Source: Diphasiastrum complanatum (lineage: Eukaryota; Streptophyta; Lycopodiopsida; Lycopodiales; Lycopodiaceae). From it: a DNA stretch of 64,000 nt. The translations under genes and the position numbers were made by a program. Below, one piece after another: positions 1 through 10,651 of the stretch. The notes under the pieces are model-generated. The model did no database searches. It saw only the letters and a program-made list of their open reading frames with translations, and was not told where the DNA came from. Each line of letters opens with the position of its first letter. The first letter of the stretch is position 1. The stretch lies in assembly GCA_029204225.1 (NCBI GenBank), contig MU831847.1:36672-100671 (forward strand), in the 5' to 3' direction.

Positions 1-2
1 CT

Positions 3-1072
3 TCCTACACTAAAGGTCAACACATAGGAATAGGGCCTAGCCTTGAAAAGTTGATCAATAGAGTAACGTCCAATAAAGCATCTGCCATGCAAGAGCAACC
101 ATTTGTCAATCTTGTGCATGATGTTGTTGTCTTCTGGTTCTTGCACTCTGAGTGGCAATGAGAAGAGTGTTCCCAGAAAATGCCATGTGGCTGATTGGAC
201 ACGTGAACGCATCATCAAACGACATATGCAACTTTCAAGTGCTATTGCAGAAGGAGAGATTCACAAGACCATGTGGGCTATCCGACGCATACCAAGTGGC
301 AGTAAAATAACTTGTATAGGCATGCTAGATGGTAGAAAGAAATGCGGTATTTTGTTGACAGTAGGGAAAGCAACATAAACTATTGTTGCTCCTAGTTTTT
401 TTGGTAGACATTAGTATAATAGCGGTGAAACAATGCAATATATGTGGTTCTGTCCTACTGATATCACTCATACATGGCAGCTGAAAAAAAAAATTGATGG
501 CACCCTCCAAAAATGAAGGTAGATGGTGTGTAAGCATTGGAACATCCCTTAGCCAAGATGAGATAGACATACTGAATAAGGGTGGCTACATGTTGGAGTG
601 TATGGAAGAACATGAAACTAGAACTAAATGCTTATTTGATGGGCAACAAACAGGCCCACACATGGAAGAATTTGCAGCTCCTCCGCAAAAAGGAAAAACC
701 TGAAGAAGGCACTCAATTTCTATTGCTGCAAAGGAGAGAATTGCAAGAGCTATCGAAATGAGGGCATGCATTGTTAAGGAGGATGTGAAGGTTAAAAATT
801 GAGAAGTTTCTTTTCATGTGTAGAGTTTCGCAACAAATCCAAATGGAAACATATACGTGGTTACGATCCAAGAATCTCCAAACTGCACTTGTGAGGATTT
901 TGTGAGAGGCACAACGAGAGGAAAATTTACACCTTGCAAGCATATGTACTTTATCTACATTGTTGTTTTGGGGTTGGACATTGACAACAACATGGTTATG
1001 CATCAACCACGTCTCACTATTTCTGAGCTATTTCAAGTATTATCTAGGGAGAGAAATGTACCACATCTCTAA
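3..1072 (+). pseudogene. SWIM zinc-finger protein fragment
   Basis: The last part (about 830-1072) encodes a SWIM zinc finger: a Cys-Thr-Cys pair (residues 10-12 of the open frame from 857) followed after about 15 residues by Pro-Cys-Lys-His, which fits the CxCx(n)CxH pattern. SWIM fingers occur in plant MULE transposases and in FAR1/FHY3-like proteins. Upstream, separate open stretches at about 3-130 and 103-378 (Trp-Thr-Arg-Glu-Arg-Ile region) and 494-703 lie in different frames and could be the decayed body of the same gene, but I do not recognise them. No DDE catalytic core is visible. It is therefore most likely a decayed 3' portion of a transposase-like or domesticated gene whose 5' part lies outside the window. 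Confidence 0.45.
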
Positions 1073-1075
1073 CAA

Positions 1076-2427
1076 GCTTTGAGTCTTGTGTGATGAAAAA
1101 CTGGAACACTATTATTGTGAGTCATTGAGTTTAAACGTATTTCTTGACCTAATCTGCAGTCTACACTACCGAGACATAATGCTTAGCATTGGTTAGGATC
1201 GAAGCAGATACCGATCATGGGTACTACACCTCTACCTTATGCATCTATAGAATAAACGAATGAATTGATGTTTTCTATCATACCGCGATAGATAATATTG
1301 GCAATGGTTGATGACTTTTTAAACGATCTGCAAATAGCTCATGTGTTGCTTTAATGATATGAGCTCATCTATAAAGTATTGTTGTGGTAATGCATGAAGA
1401 ATCGATAATAGCGAATACATTATGGCATCTTCACAGGATAACGCTTCCACATTTATCCAGGTATGAGCTTCTATCTATGCTAGCAAAGAGTATCACTACC
1501 TTGACAAATCAAAAATGTTATTAAAACGATGTTTTCTTCAATTCCGTGTTAATACCTTGCTATTGACTTAACTTGCTTATTGCTTACATGGTATGTTTTA
1601 GACTGGTATTGACTTTATCCAAAACGCATAAATGTGCTAGTTTTCTTGGCTTAAATACTCTTGGAACGCATGAATTTGTGCAAGAGTCATTATAGTCTCC
1701 AATGTTAGTATGGCATGGATTTGCCTTAACAGAATGAGCGAGACTATACAAGCCAACAACTTTTCCTTTTTTTTAATTGCAGCTTAAGTAACTATGTAAG
1801 TTTCACACTTGCCTTTTCAAGTTTACACTAGGAACAAAACTAGTAATCAGGCTTGAGCACCCTTGAAAGCATGGATATGCTCAAGGGTCTTGACACCAGT
1901 ACACGACCTATTCATGGGTCCATGGGTTAGTATGACATGGATTTGCCCTAATACTGTTGTACGTGTATCCTTGCTCACCCTAAAAAAAAATCGTGAATAC
2001 GATTTGTATTTGTTGAGCAAGCGTCTTCTTGTTGATGTTTAGTTATAAAAGATTATCAATTGATATGGACTAACGCCAAACACTTATCAGCATGGCTTTC
2101 GCCCTGATATGGTAAAAAGATGGCTTAGCCTATCGCTAAATTCCACAAGCGAATGGGAAGATTGGACTATGAATTTTTTATTCTAACTAAGTTGTTAAGT
2201 AGCAAAGCTTATTTTGTACATGGATAACAACTGACATTTAGCGTCAACACCTGTCTTCCTCACATGCTAACTTGCGTGTGGCAGGTACCAGCTGGATGTC
2301 TTGAAATGAGTCTTGCTTTATGGTGCTTTATTGTATAGTATTTTACTTCTCAACTATATTTTACCTTGTTGGCTTACGAACGAAGGTTTCAAAGGTTCAA
2401 CAAGAGGAACTATGTGAATGCTTTTAA
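1076..2427. other. non-coding stretch with short imperfect direct repeats
   Basis: I see no convincing gene here. Two short imperfect copies of a block reading about 'tagtatggcatggatttgcc' occur at about 1705 and 1927, the second with one change, which suggests an old duplication. The rest is AT-rich, unassigned sequence. Confidence 0.4.
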
Positions 2428-2544
<117 letters not shown>

Positions 2545-2689
2545 GGACTCTACTTTATGTTCATTTGGTTTTACTTGTACTTCGAGCAATCGTGCAAAAA
2601 TTTCCCCCTTTGGCACTAAACCAATTTAATTGCCTTACCTTGTTACACTAAGTTGAAAGACCCCCATAAAAAGTTTTTGAAAAAAATAG

Positions 2690-2850
2690 TCATTTTGGTG
2701 GGAAACTTGATTCATTAGGGAAAATATGGGCTCAAAATGGGCCCTTCAAGCAATTTTGACTTTAGAGAGAAATAACGTGGAGAGAGAAGGCTTTCCGGCA
2801 ACATTTTGCATTTTCGGTGCTGCCCGCCATTTAACCTATATTGCCATTCA
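2690..2850 (+). repeat. dispersed repeat, copy 1
   Basis: A block that includes 'aaatatgggctcaaaatg', an 'agagagaaataacgt..agagagaa' stretch and 'catttaac' recurs in the same order at about 5041-5180. The two copies are clearly related but diverged. The repeat ends directly at the left edge of the foldback cluster that follows. It may be the remnant of one transposon end. Confidence 0.6.
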
Positions 2851-2856
2851 CCATCA

Positions 2857-3513
2857 TGATTAGCTATAAATTTTAATTAGTACATCGAAATCTGAAACTG
2901 AGTAACTATAAGAAAGAAGATGTCGAGAGCTTTCCAACGCATACCATATTGTCATAGTTCTGCCCAAAGACAAGAAAGTTATAGTTGGTAGAAAAATGGG
3001 ATATCTAATGAGCGCACCCGAGTACATTTGCAAAGTTGCAAATGTACTCGGGCGCGCTAATTAGATATCTCAATCTTGATTGGCTTTAACTTTTGATTGG
3101 TGCATTGAAATGTAAAATTGAGTATATCGTAAGAAAGAGAACGCTGAGAACTTTCCAACGCATACCATATTGCCATAATTCTACCCAGAAACAAGAAAGT
3201 TATAGATGTTAGAAAAATGGGATATCTAATCAGATGTACTCGGACGCTCTAATTAGATATCCCATTTTTCTAATATCTATAACTTTCTTGTTTCTAGGTA
3301 GAACTATGAAAGAGGATGTCAAGAGCTTTCCAACGCATGCAAATGTACTCGGGCGCTCTGATTAGATATCCCAGTTTTCTAACAGCTATAACTTTCTTGT
3401 TTCTGGGCGGATTATGACAATATGGTATGCGTTGGAAAGCTCTCGGTGTCCTCTTTCTTATGGTGTACTCAGTTTCACATTTTGATGTACTAATCAAAAG
3501 TTGTAGCTAATCA
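2857..3513. repeat. foldback cluster with nested inverted repeats
   Basis: The two ends are inverted repeats (TGATTAGCTA at the left, TAGCTAATCA at the right, about 25 of the outer 30 bp matching). Inside, a unit containing 'tttccaacgcataccatat' is present in direct orientation at about 2932 and 3150 and inverted at about 3420, with a partial copy at about 3330. Two strong hairpins sit within it: arms 3000-3033/3036-3069 with a 2-nt loop, and arms 3193-3230/3252-3289 with 37 of 38 positions paired. No coding sequence is evident. It resembles a foldback or MITE-type element that has inserted into or duplicated itself. A clear target-site duplication was not found. Confidence 0.8.
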
Positions 3514-4760
3514 GAATATGAATCCAGCAACTCGACACAATTTACCATAGAAGTATGCTCTGTGGGCAGCGACAAAAAGACATATGAGCAGCAACTATTA
3601 CTCAATAAAATGATTTTTCATTGCCTGGCGCGAATTTAAAAAACACAAAATGAAGAAACATCAAGTTTCTAACCGCAAAGCACTACTAGCTTGTGACCAA
3701 GTTTCTATAAAAATGCAAGTAAAGAGCCAACATGCCTTACCTGCAAAAATACACCGAAAACCTGCACAAGCAGAAAACCGCAATATGCAACGTGCACCGC
3801 AAACCGCAACCTCAAGACCGAAACCACAAGACAACAGAGTGATCAAAACCGCAACACTAGAGCCTGCGGTCCATTACAAAACTTTGGAAAACCGAAGGAG
3901 ACCGCAAGTGGTCAACACTTACGATCAAGAAGTGAAGACCACACAGCTCATGAAGAGAAGTCGCCAAGACACCGCAAGATGAAACTTGCGGTCACCTACG
4001 AAGAAAACTGAAGTGCGTTGATCGACGACTGCTCACGACTGAAAGGCACCATAGAGAAAAAGTTACGATCATAAGGCGACTGCAAAGATGGCTGCTATAA
4101 CTGTGCACCTATCATGATCCAAGCATTGACAAGATCAAGGAAGTACCAGGACCAAGCACAGACTCCGCGGACAAAGGAGACAGCTAATTGGAAGATATTA
4201 GAATGAGCTTAACTAGTTCTTGTAAACAACCATGATTAAGCTTAAACCATTTTTTTCTCTGTTCCAATATATACAGGATGAACGAGAGAGATGGAGAGGT
4301 TAATGTCGTGTAGATGAGTTGATTTGATCTTGGAGTCTGCTAGTAAGCGACACCACTTGATGAGTTAGAATTCGTAAGAGACAGAGATACTCTTGCGGTA
4401 ACGCATTGCTTGGTATGCTAAACAACTCTCAAAGATCATTGATATAATACAGATGCTATTTTTGCACCTATTGCTAAGTGTATAATCTTGAATGCCTTTA
4501 TGCTTGTTCATTGTTCATGCGTTTTCAGTTGTTACTCTATTTTTCTGCACTTAGGTGCGATCGCTTCAATGATTGCATGAAAATCAATATTAGATAGGCA
4601 GCTTGCATCTAGCGCTTGGAAGGGGATAGATCTCAATTAGCAATAATGTCTGCAGTCGAGAGTTCAATTCATTATAAGCTCATGAGGAATAAAAGAATCA
4701 GAGCGTCTCACACAGATATCCCAATCTGGTTTATCAGGGCCTGGCTTATCAAATCCCAAC
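3514..4760. other. unassigned sequence, possible LTR
   Basis: No recognisable gene. The stretch 3650-3980 is open on the plus strand but is low in complexity (repeated 'accgcaa') and resembles nothing I know. Because PBS-like motifs follow at 4763 and 4816 and the sequence just before the first ends in 'cccaaca', part of this stretch could be a decayed LTR. I could not fix its left end. Confidence 0.3.
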
Positions 4761-4762
4761 AG

Positions 4763-4774
4763 TGGTGTCAAAGC
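4763..4774 (+). other. PBS-like motif TGGTGTCAAAGC
   Basis: Resembles the initiator-Met tRNA primer-binding site of plant LTR retrotransposons (TGGTATCAGAGC) with two changes. It lies one base after a CA dinucleotide, as expected at an LTR end. Confidence 0.4.
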
Positions 4775-4815
4775 TCATGCGAAAAATGTGTCCAGATTTG
4801 CTCACATTCCATTAG

Positions 4816-4827
4816 TGGTATCAGAGC
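4816..4827 (+). other. PBS TGGTATCAGAGC
   Basis: Exact match to the usual initiator-Met tRNA primer-binding motif of plant LTR retrotransposons. No gag or pol follows; instead the sequence runs into the dispersed repeat at 5041 and then gene A of the histone-bearing element. It probably marks a truncated retroelement. Confidence 0.55.
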
Positions 4828-5034
4828 TAGGTTACTCAAAACCTCAGAGCAATTGCCTAAAACTTGATATAGAATCTTGTAGCCTCAAGTGAGACCTCTT
4901 AATGCATCCAAGATCGGCTATTTCAAGTAAGTGTGGTGTGAAACCGAAATTCATCAAGTTCAATAACCTAAAATAAGTTTTGATCTACAAAAGATCCAAT
5001 CTACATAGATATGCAAGAAACTCAATTTTTGGAT

Positions 5035-5180
5035 ACATTATGGAAAATATGGGCTCAAAATGAGCCCCTTAAGAAATTTCACTTTAGAGAGAGGTTACGT
5101 AGAGAGAGAATGCAAACCGGTGACTTTTGGTCGTCGTTTTCCGAGTTTCTAACCTTGCCCATCATTTAACTGGTATGGTT
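5035..5180 (+). repeat. dispersed repeat, copy 2
   Basis: Diverged second copy of the block at about 2690-2850: same order of 'aaatatgggctcaaaatg', an 'agagagaggttacgt' stretch and 'catttaac'. It lies about 280 bp upstream of gene A of element copy 1. Confidence 0.6.
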
Positions 5181-5463
5181 AACTTCACACATTAGTTAGT
5201 TAAGCATGAGATGTAATAACTTCTCTTCATGCTCATTTCAAAATTTGAGGCTAGAGCTTTAAGAGTGTAAATCTTGGTGTGCTCACTGCTAAAATTGAAT
5301 CAGGAGTACAATGAGCACTTTTGAAATCTTTGTATGCTTATAGTGAAATATGAGGCGGGACGATTTTTCAGCATGAAATATACATTACAAAAGCAAGGTA
5401 CGCTAGATCTATTAAGTTAGACTTATTGTGGTTTGAAGCATTTACGGATTGTAGCTTTCAACA

Positions 5464-7597
5464 ATGGCAATGTTCCATTTGCATGTTGCACTTCCAATGG
5501 AATGCACTCCAATTAATAAAAAAAATTCGAAAGCTGTAGAGAATGTTGCAGCAATAGCTAGAGAATTGAGAATGAACGATCATAAGAATATAGATTTGTG
5601 GGTGGATGGACCAATTTATCCTAATGATCCAGCTACCGATTTGTGTCCAAATTTTAAGTCCGTAACTGATCTTCTCAAATTTGTATGTGAAGGAAATAGC
5701 AGATTATTGGGATATTGTCAAAGGTTGCATGATATTGGAATGCATAGTGTATTTTGTCTTAATTAGCAACTACAGTTTGCTAATCAACAATTGCAACGAT
5801 CAAATCAACAATTGCTTGGTTATGTGCAACACGCCAGTGCTGAAAGCATTGCACTCAAGCATGCTATATCAGAGTTGAATGCTACAGTCACAACTCTTCG
5901 GGGCTCAAACCAAGAAATGTTAAAATCCATGGAGAAATTGCGATCTGACAGTTTAAAATCTGTTGTTGATATACAAGTTTTAAAAAAGACAATGATGAAG
6001 AGAAAAAGAAAGAGGGTACCGATGAAGAATATTGATGACTTATCCACACATAGTGGCAATCAGAAAAAAAAGGATTCGAACATTTAAGTATGTTTTCTTA
6101 TAAACTGTTTATTTGATTTGTATTTGTCATTTAAGTTTAATTTGCATTATCAATTTATTAAACATAATTTGAGTTTTCATATGTTTGTCGCAGATCATGT
6201 TTGGTGGCAAAGAACTATTTAATAGATCATTCATGCATTGGAGAATTTCTAAGTCATGTTTTACCGAGAAAGTCAGCAAGCAATGATGAATAAAATGCTC
6301 GGTTTGAAAAACTGAAAAAAGAAATTGCAGAGACTGTTTTGAATAAGGTTAAAACTTACTTGGATGCAAATCTGATACAAGGTGCACGTGATGATTTTGG
6401 AATTAGCAAAAATGCCTACTCTACGTTTTTTAGAATAGTTAAAGAAGCCTTTTCTCAAGTGATGTTGAAACAAACTTATCTTCCTCGTCCATATCGAGTA
6501 AGATTAGCAAGAAATTATTATAATGATGAAATGTTCAAAGTAGTTGGCCAACCACTTTATATGACAGATTTATACAAATCAGAATGTGGTGAGCTCAATT
6601 ACAACGATTGCAATAATATTTTCCTTGATATTAAAAATGTTCTAGAATATGTTATTCGATTCTACAAACTAGACGAACACCAAGTAAATAAAAAGATTAT
6701 TATTGTAATGAAATTAGATGAATCCGAAATCATCAAAGGTAAAAAATTGGAATGAGTGAGTGTCACGTTGATGAACAAAATTTCAAACTCCGATGATCAA
6801 ACGTTTAGTGTTCAATCGAAAAATCACATATGGTATTGGTACCGCATTCCAGGTATACTTTTTAATTTTCAATTTTCTTTCTAAGTATCGTTACATTCAA
6901 TACATTGTCTTTTCTTATTAACATGTCATAAATTACTTGCTTCTCTATAGGTCATGAAAGAGGACCATAAAATACTTTCATGGATATTTTCACGTACAAA
7001 TTATGGCGAGATTATAAAGAGACACATGGAGGGAGGGAAAATTTACAATCGAAAACCATGGAAGTTTTCAAATTTAGTGGCACCTTGCAGGCGATTTGAA
7101 AACATTGAAATGTATGTATAATGTCTCTCATGGGGCAACATCAAAGCATCCACGCTTGTATTGCATGAAGGATTGCAATAATACGAATTTGGGATGACCA
7201 AACAATGGCCCAACACGAGAAGCAAAAGATCCAAATATGAAAAGTGTGCTGCCAATTCCATTAAAACATGTTCACATATGCACATTGCATGTTGAGATTC
7301 GTATTATTGAAAAGCTAATTTATCTGCATATTCTCCTTGCATGGAATCATAAACCGGAGTTTGTGGGTAAAGTAGATATCAAGAGGTTGGAAGAAGTTCT
7401 TTTAAAGGCAGGACTACATAAAGGGAATGTCACCATTGAAAAAAGTGACAGACACTCTGAAAAAAAAGGAAATGTTCCTAATAAGCCATCAATTGGAGGT
7501 GCTAAAGCAAGAAGATTCTTATCCAATCACGAAACAATCTCCTTTCATATGGATCTAAAAACTGTATATTTTTATTTTTGCTCATGTCTATATATCT
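5464..7597 (+). pseudogene. gene A, copy 1: unrecognised protein, possible transposase
   Basis: I do not recognise this protein. Segments seen: (1) 5464-5763, an N-terminal domain with LWVDGPIYP and a later LLGYCQRL motif; (2) after an in-frame TAG at 5764, a Gln/Leu-rich coiled coil (5767-6000) ending in a basic run KRKRKR (possible nuclear signal); (3) 6320-6755, a domain with IQGARDDFGIS and KLDESEIIKG; (4) about 6755-7600, including a probable intron 6853-6950 (CAG/GTATAC...TATAG) and a CTLHVEIRIIEKL motif near 7280. Segments 1 and 3 and the basic run are matched by gene A of copy 2 (minus strand, 62.3-60.95 kb), with GIS..AY..F...(R/K)EAF and KIIIV.KLDESEI.KG conserved. Conservation between such diverged copies argues that it was once coding. 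A role as transposase (acidic residues plus a conserved His) is only a guess. In-frame stops and frame changes show it is broken. Confidence 0.6.
6853..6950 (+). other. probable GT-AG intron in gene A
   Basis: The donor AG/GTATAC and the pyrimidine-containing acceptor TTCTCTATAG/G flank an AT-rich 98-bp stretch. The protein-like reading resumes after it (Lys-Ile-Leu-Ser-Trp-Ile-Phe-Ser). Confidence 0.5.
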
Positions 7598-9008
7598 CTA
7601 ATAAAGGAACATTGAAGATGGTCTTTTTGTGGTATCTCTAGGGATATAACTGAGTATTTTAATAGCTAGATCCCTCTTAACAAAAACAATCTTGAATGTT
7701 CCTTTGGCATAATTGTGGCCTCCTAAACAAACAGACAATGCTCTAATTGCCGTTATAATGGTTGCGGCAAATAGACTATAACTCATATGATATATACAAA
7801 TTTTGTTATTTACAAAAAGTTTCAAATAGTGGGCAAGGGATGTATTCTTGTGCCCAACAGCTACCAATGATCCCTCCCAAAGACCTCCACGTCTTATAGC
7901 AAAGGAATCTACTTCGATAGTATTCTGTAAAAAAGCACAATAAGAGATATATTTAGATTAAAAAATGAAAATCACAACTACAAAAAATAGAACAACAATT
8001 CAGGTATTAGGTCATAGAACAATATCTTACCAGATCATCATCATCGAAACCGACCATATTTTCTATTGTAATGTCATGGCCACCACCACACTCTTCAGTT
8101 CTCACGTGTTCATGATGAATTCTTGATGGATACCTTTTATGAAACTCCAAAAATTCTTCTTCACTCGGCAAGATTTCAGAATAAGATTTGTATTTTTCCA
8201 TCATGGCATCCAATGCCTACTTGCCAGATTTCCAGTTGCCATCCATTACAATATCAATCTCGGGGTTGATGTCATCATAATCATAATCAACAATATCAAA
8301 AAATTCTAACAATTTTTTCGAAAAAAATTGAGAAGATTTCATCTTCTCTCAAATCAAAAACATCTTCAATATCGTTGAACAACATATAATGATTATTATT
8401 TATAATATATACAGGAAGATCCAGTAAATTTTTCTCCTGAAAAGACGTTTATGAAGATTTACAATTGGACAAAATTAATGAGCTCTGCTCATATTCAGAT
8501 GCCATTTCTGATTCAACATTCGCACCTATATCAACGTCATCTTCATCTACCACCATTGGAACATATGAAGGGATTATCAGTAAAGCTAATGAAGATGAAC
8601 CAACGGGTTCATCTTCTAGAACTTCAACAGAGATGGAAAAAATAAATGCCATGTCTTTTATAAGAAGATGACATAGTCTTTTGTGAATACTACAATGAGT
8701 AATGTTTTTGAAGTTGTCATATAATTTCTTGTATTTTATATCGTGCTTTTGTTTGGAAGTGGTTGGGCATGTACACGATCTGAGAAATGAACAAAACTAC
8801 AGTTGTCTATATCTATATGAGGGGTCGTAATTACATGAACAAATTTATCAAGAAGATCAACAAGCTGAAAACGATTCTCATAAACAAACTTATCAATATC
8901 AAAAGTAGAAAAGAAAAGAGAAATAAAGTAATCAATTTGTTCGGTGGGAATTTCACTAGTTGCCAAATATTCCCTAAGTTTATCCTCTGAAGATGTAGAA
9001 GAAGCCAT
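7598..9008 (-). pseudogene. gene B, copy 1: unrecognised Ser-rich-start acidic protein
   Basis: The start is the ATG at 9006-9008 (Met-Ala-Ser-Ser-Thr-Ser-Ser), chosen because copy 2 begins Met-Ala-Ser-Ser-Ser-Ser at 60081 in the equivalent place. The N-terminal 60 residues align with copy 2, and a second shared patch (copy 1 LYDNFKN, copy 2 LFDVFKS) follows after a frameshift near 8750. The middle is acidic (DEDDVD, later DYDYDD). A probable intron 7925-8030 (CTG/GTAAGA...TTTTACAG) joins in phase to a C-terminal exon of about 109 codons (7924-7598) with LSVCLGGHNYAKG. It ends tail-to-tail with gene A at about 7.6 kb. At least two frameshifts and one in-frame stop (about 8217) make it a pseudogene. 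I recognise no family; an acidic nuclear or DNA-mimic role would be speculation. Confidence 0.6.
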
Positions 9009-9946
9009 ATAGAGATAGTAAAGTTTTAAAAAAAAACACGTATCGTGTCAACGCGCGTAGACACGATTGCTACAAAAATGTTGTTACAAACTACGCGTTG
9101 ATTCGATATCAGTAGTAGACCAACAGACCTATGGATGATATCGGTTCAACGCAGGAGAAGTGAAAGGGATCTGCAGAAATGAAGCACTCACGTTCAATCG
9201 ATACTCCACCGAGAACAATGAGCATAAATTATGCGAGCAAAAAGATGTAAGCTGGAAGAAAAAGAACTGACTTCAAGCCACATTTGTATATATAGAAGTA
9301 GGGCCTAGATCCCAATCGTACACTTGTTCTATATTCAATGGGTTGATTGTCTCTAAAAACGACACCCAATAGATTGCATACACGTGGGGCTAAAACGGAT
9401 GCACATTTAATATTCGTATTGAAAAAAGTTGGCACAAAAATCCATAATTTGTAGGTGCAAATTTTTAGACATTCGCCCAGTGACACGTAGCAAAGAAAAA
9501 TAACAAAAGAAATTATGGATATCCACGAATTTAAGGACGCCGTTTTTTAGTATGACATGAACTGAGACATACCCAATCATTATTAGAACTTTTTATGAAG
9601 GGCCACGCATCCCATCCTCCAAATCCTATATAAACGCTCATTCCAGATGTACAAAATTTTACGACCTCCTCGTTTGCTCCATTACTCATGCATAATTTTG
9701 TTCCTAATATCGATTCAACACGCAATCAAGTATTTCCATATCTATCGTCATATACTCTATGCACTCAATCGATACTCCAAGGATTGTCTCCAAGGATTTT
9801 GATATCGTTTCAGCGCATGCATGTACCTCTCCCTCACTTTCATATGTCTTTCTGCGTGTTCGATCGATACTCCACCTCCACTCACGCTGATATCAATTCA
9901 ATGCATATTACTTGCTTAATCTTATGTTGTAAAGGATTCTCACGTG
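9009..9946. promoter_or_regulatory. divergent B-D upstream region with 17-bp iterons
   Basis: The sequence between the starts of gene B and gene D (continued at 14114-14130 after the copia insertion) holds at least nine sites of form RTATCG-N8-CGC: plus-strand sites at 9040-9056, 9138-9154, 9707-9723, 9802-9818 and 9890-9906; minus-strand sites at 9093-9109, 9188-9204, 9759-9775 and 9854-9870. The best forms read ATATCGATTCAACACGC or GTATCGTGTCAACGCGC; several deviate at one to three positions. Open frames in this stretch look fortuitous. Repeated sites on both strands between divergent starts suggest binding sites for a regulator, replication protein or transposase of the element. Confidence 0.65.
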
Positions 9947-10638
9947 TGTGAAAGTACAGTACTTTAAGGACCAAAAATGGATCTTAGAAGATCCACAAGA
10001 GAGATTATGTGCTTGCTTAACAATGCATCAAAAAACAAGACAATAAATCTTGATCTAGATTAGCAATTTGACACATAACAAGTATGGATAATCAATAAAC
10101 AAGATCAAAGACCCAAATCTGAGTCCACACATGTGCACTACAGGCTGTAGTACGGCCTTCAACCTGAGAAACAAGTAGAAATTGATTTGGTTTTATTTGG
10201 ATCACAAAAACTCAATGTACATAGTGAACTAGCTTGAGATTGCCAATGAGCTCCAAAAATAAATATTCTATCTTCTCACTATGGGAGCTTGGAATACATA
10301 GCAAATTTGACTTCCTTCTTGACGTTAGATGGATTTCCATCATGTAATAAGGAAGTTAACTCACCCTTCTTGCCCTAAAATGAAACCCCAGCCTAGATCC
10401 TAGACTTATGCTTGGTAGGTAGCCAGTTGGTCAAATTTTCACCTTAAACTCAGGTGTAGGTCTTATAAAGTAGGTATGACCACCAAATAGACGTGACCAA
10501 CTCTCTTGACTTGACCTAACCTACATTAGGAGTGGGTTTCCACGTGGCATCTTGGTCTTCCATGTATGGAACCCAATTATACACAATATCTACAAAGTTC
10601 TACATGGCTAGATTTGCCAAAATAGGCTATTTTTCACA
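9947..10638 (-). repeat. copia A1 3' LTR
   Basis: 692 bp, TG...CA ended, matching 13422-14113 almost throughout, including the block 'gtagtacggccttca' and the end 'ggctatttttcaca'. In the direction of the coding strand it is the downstream LTR. Confidence 0.93.
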
Positions 10639-10651
10639 CTCCTCCTCAAAT

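Noticed and set aside
3650-3982. 110-codon plus-strand frame with repeated 'accgcaa'
   Set aside because: Low-complexity composition, no recognisable domain, and an antisense frame is open too.
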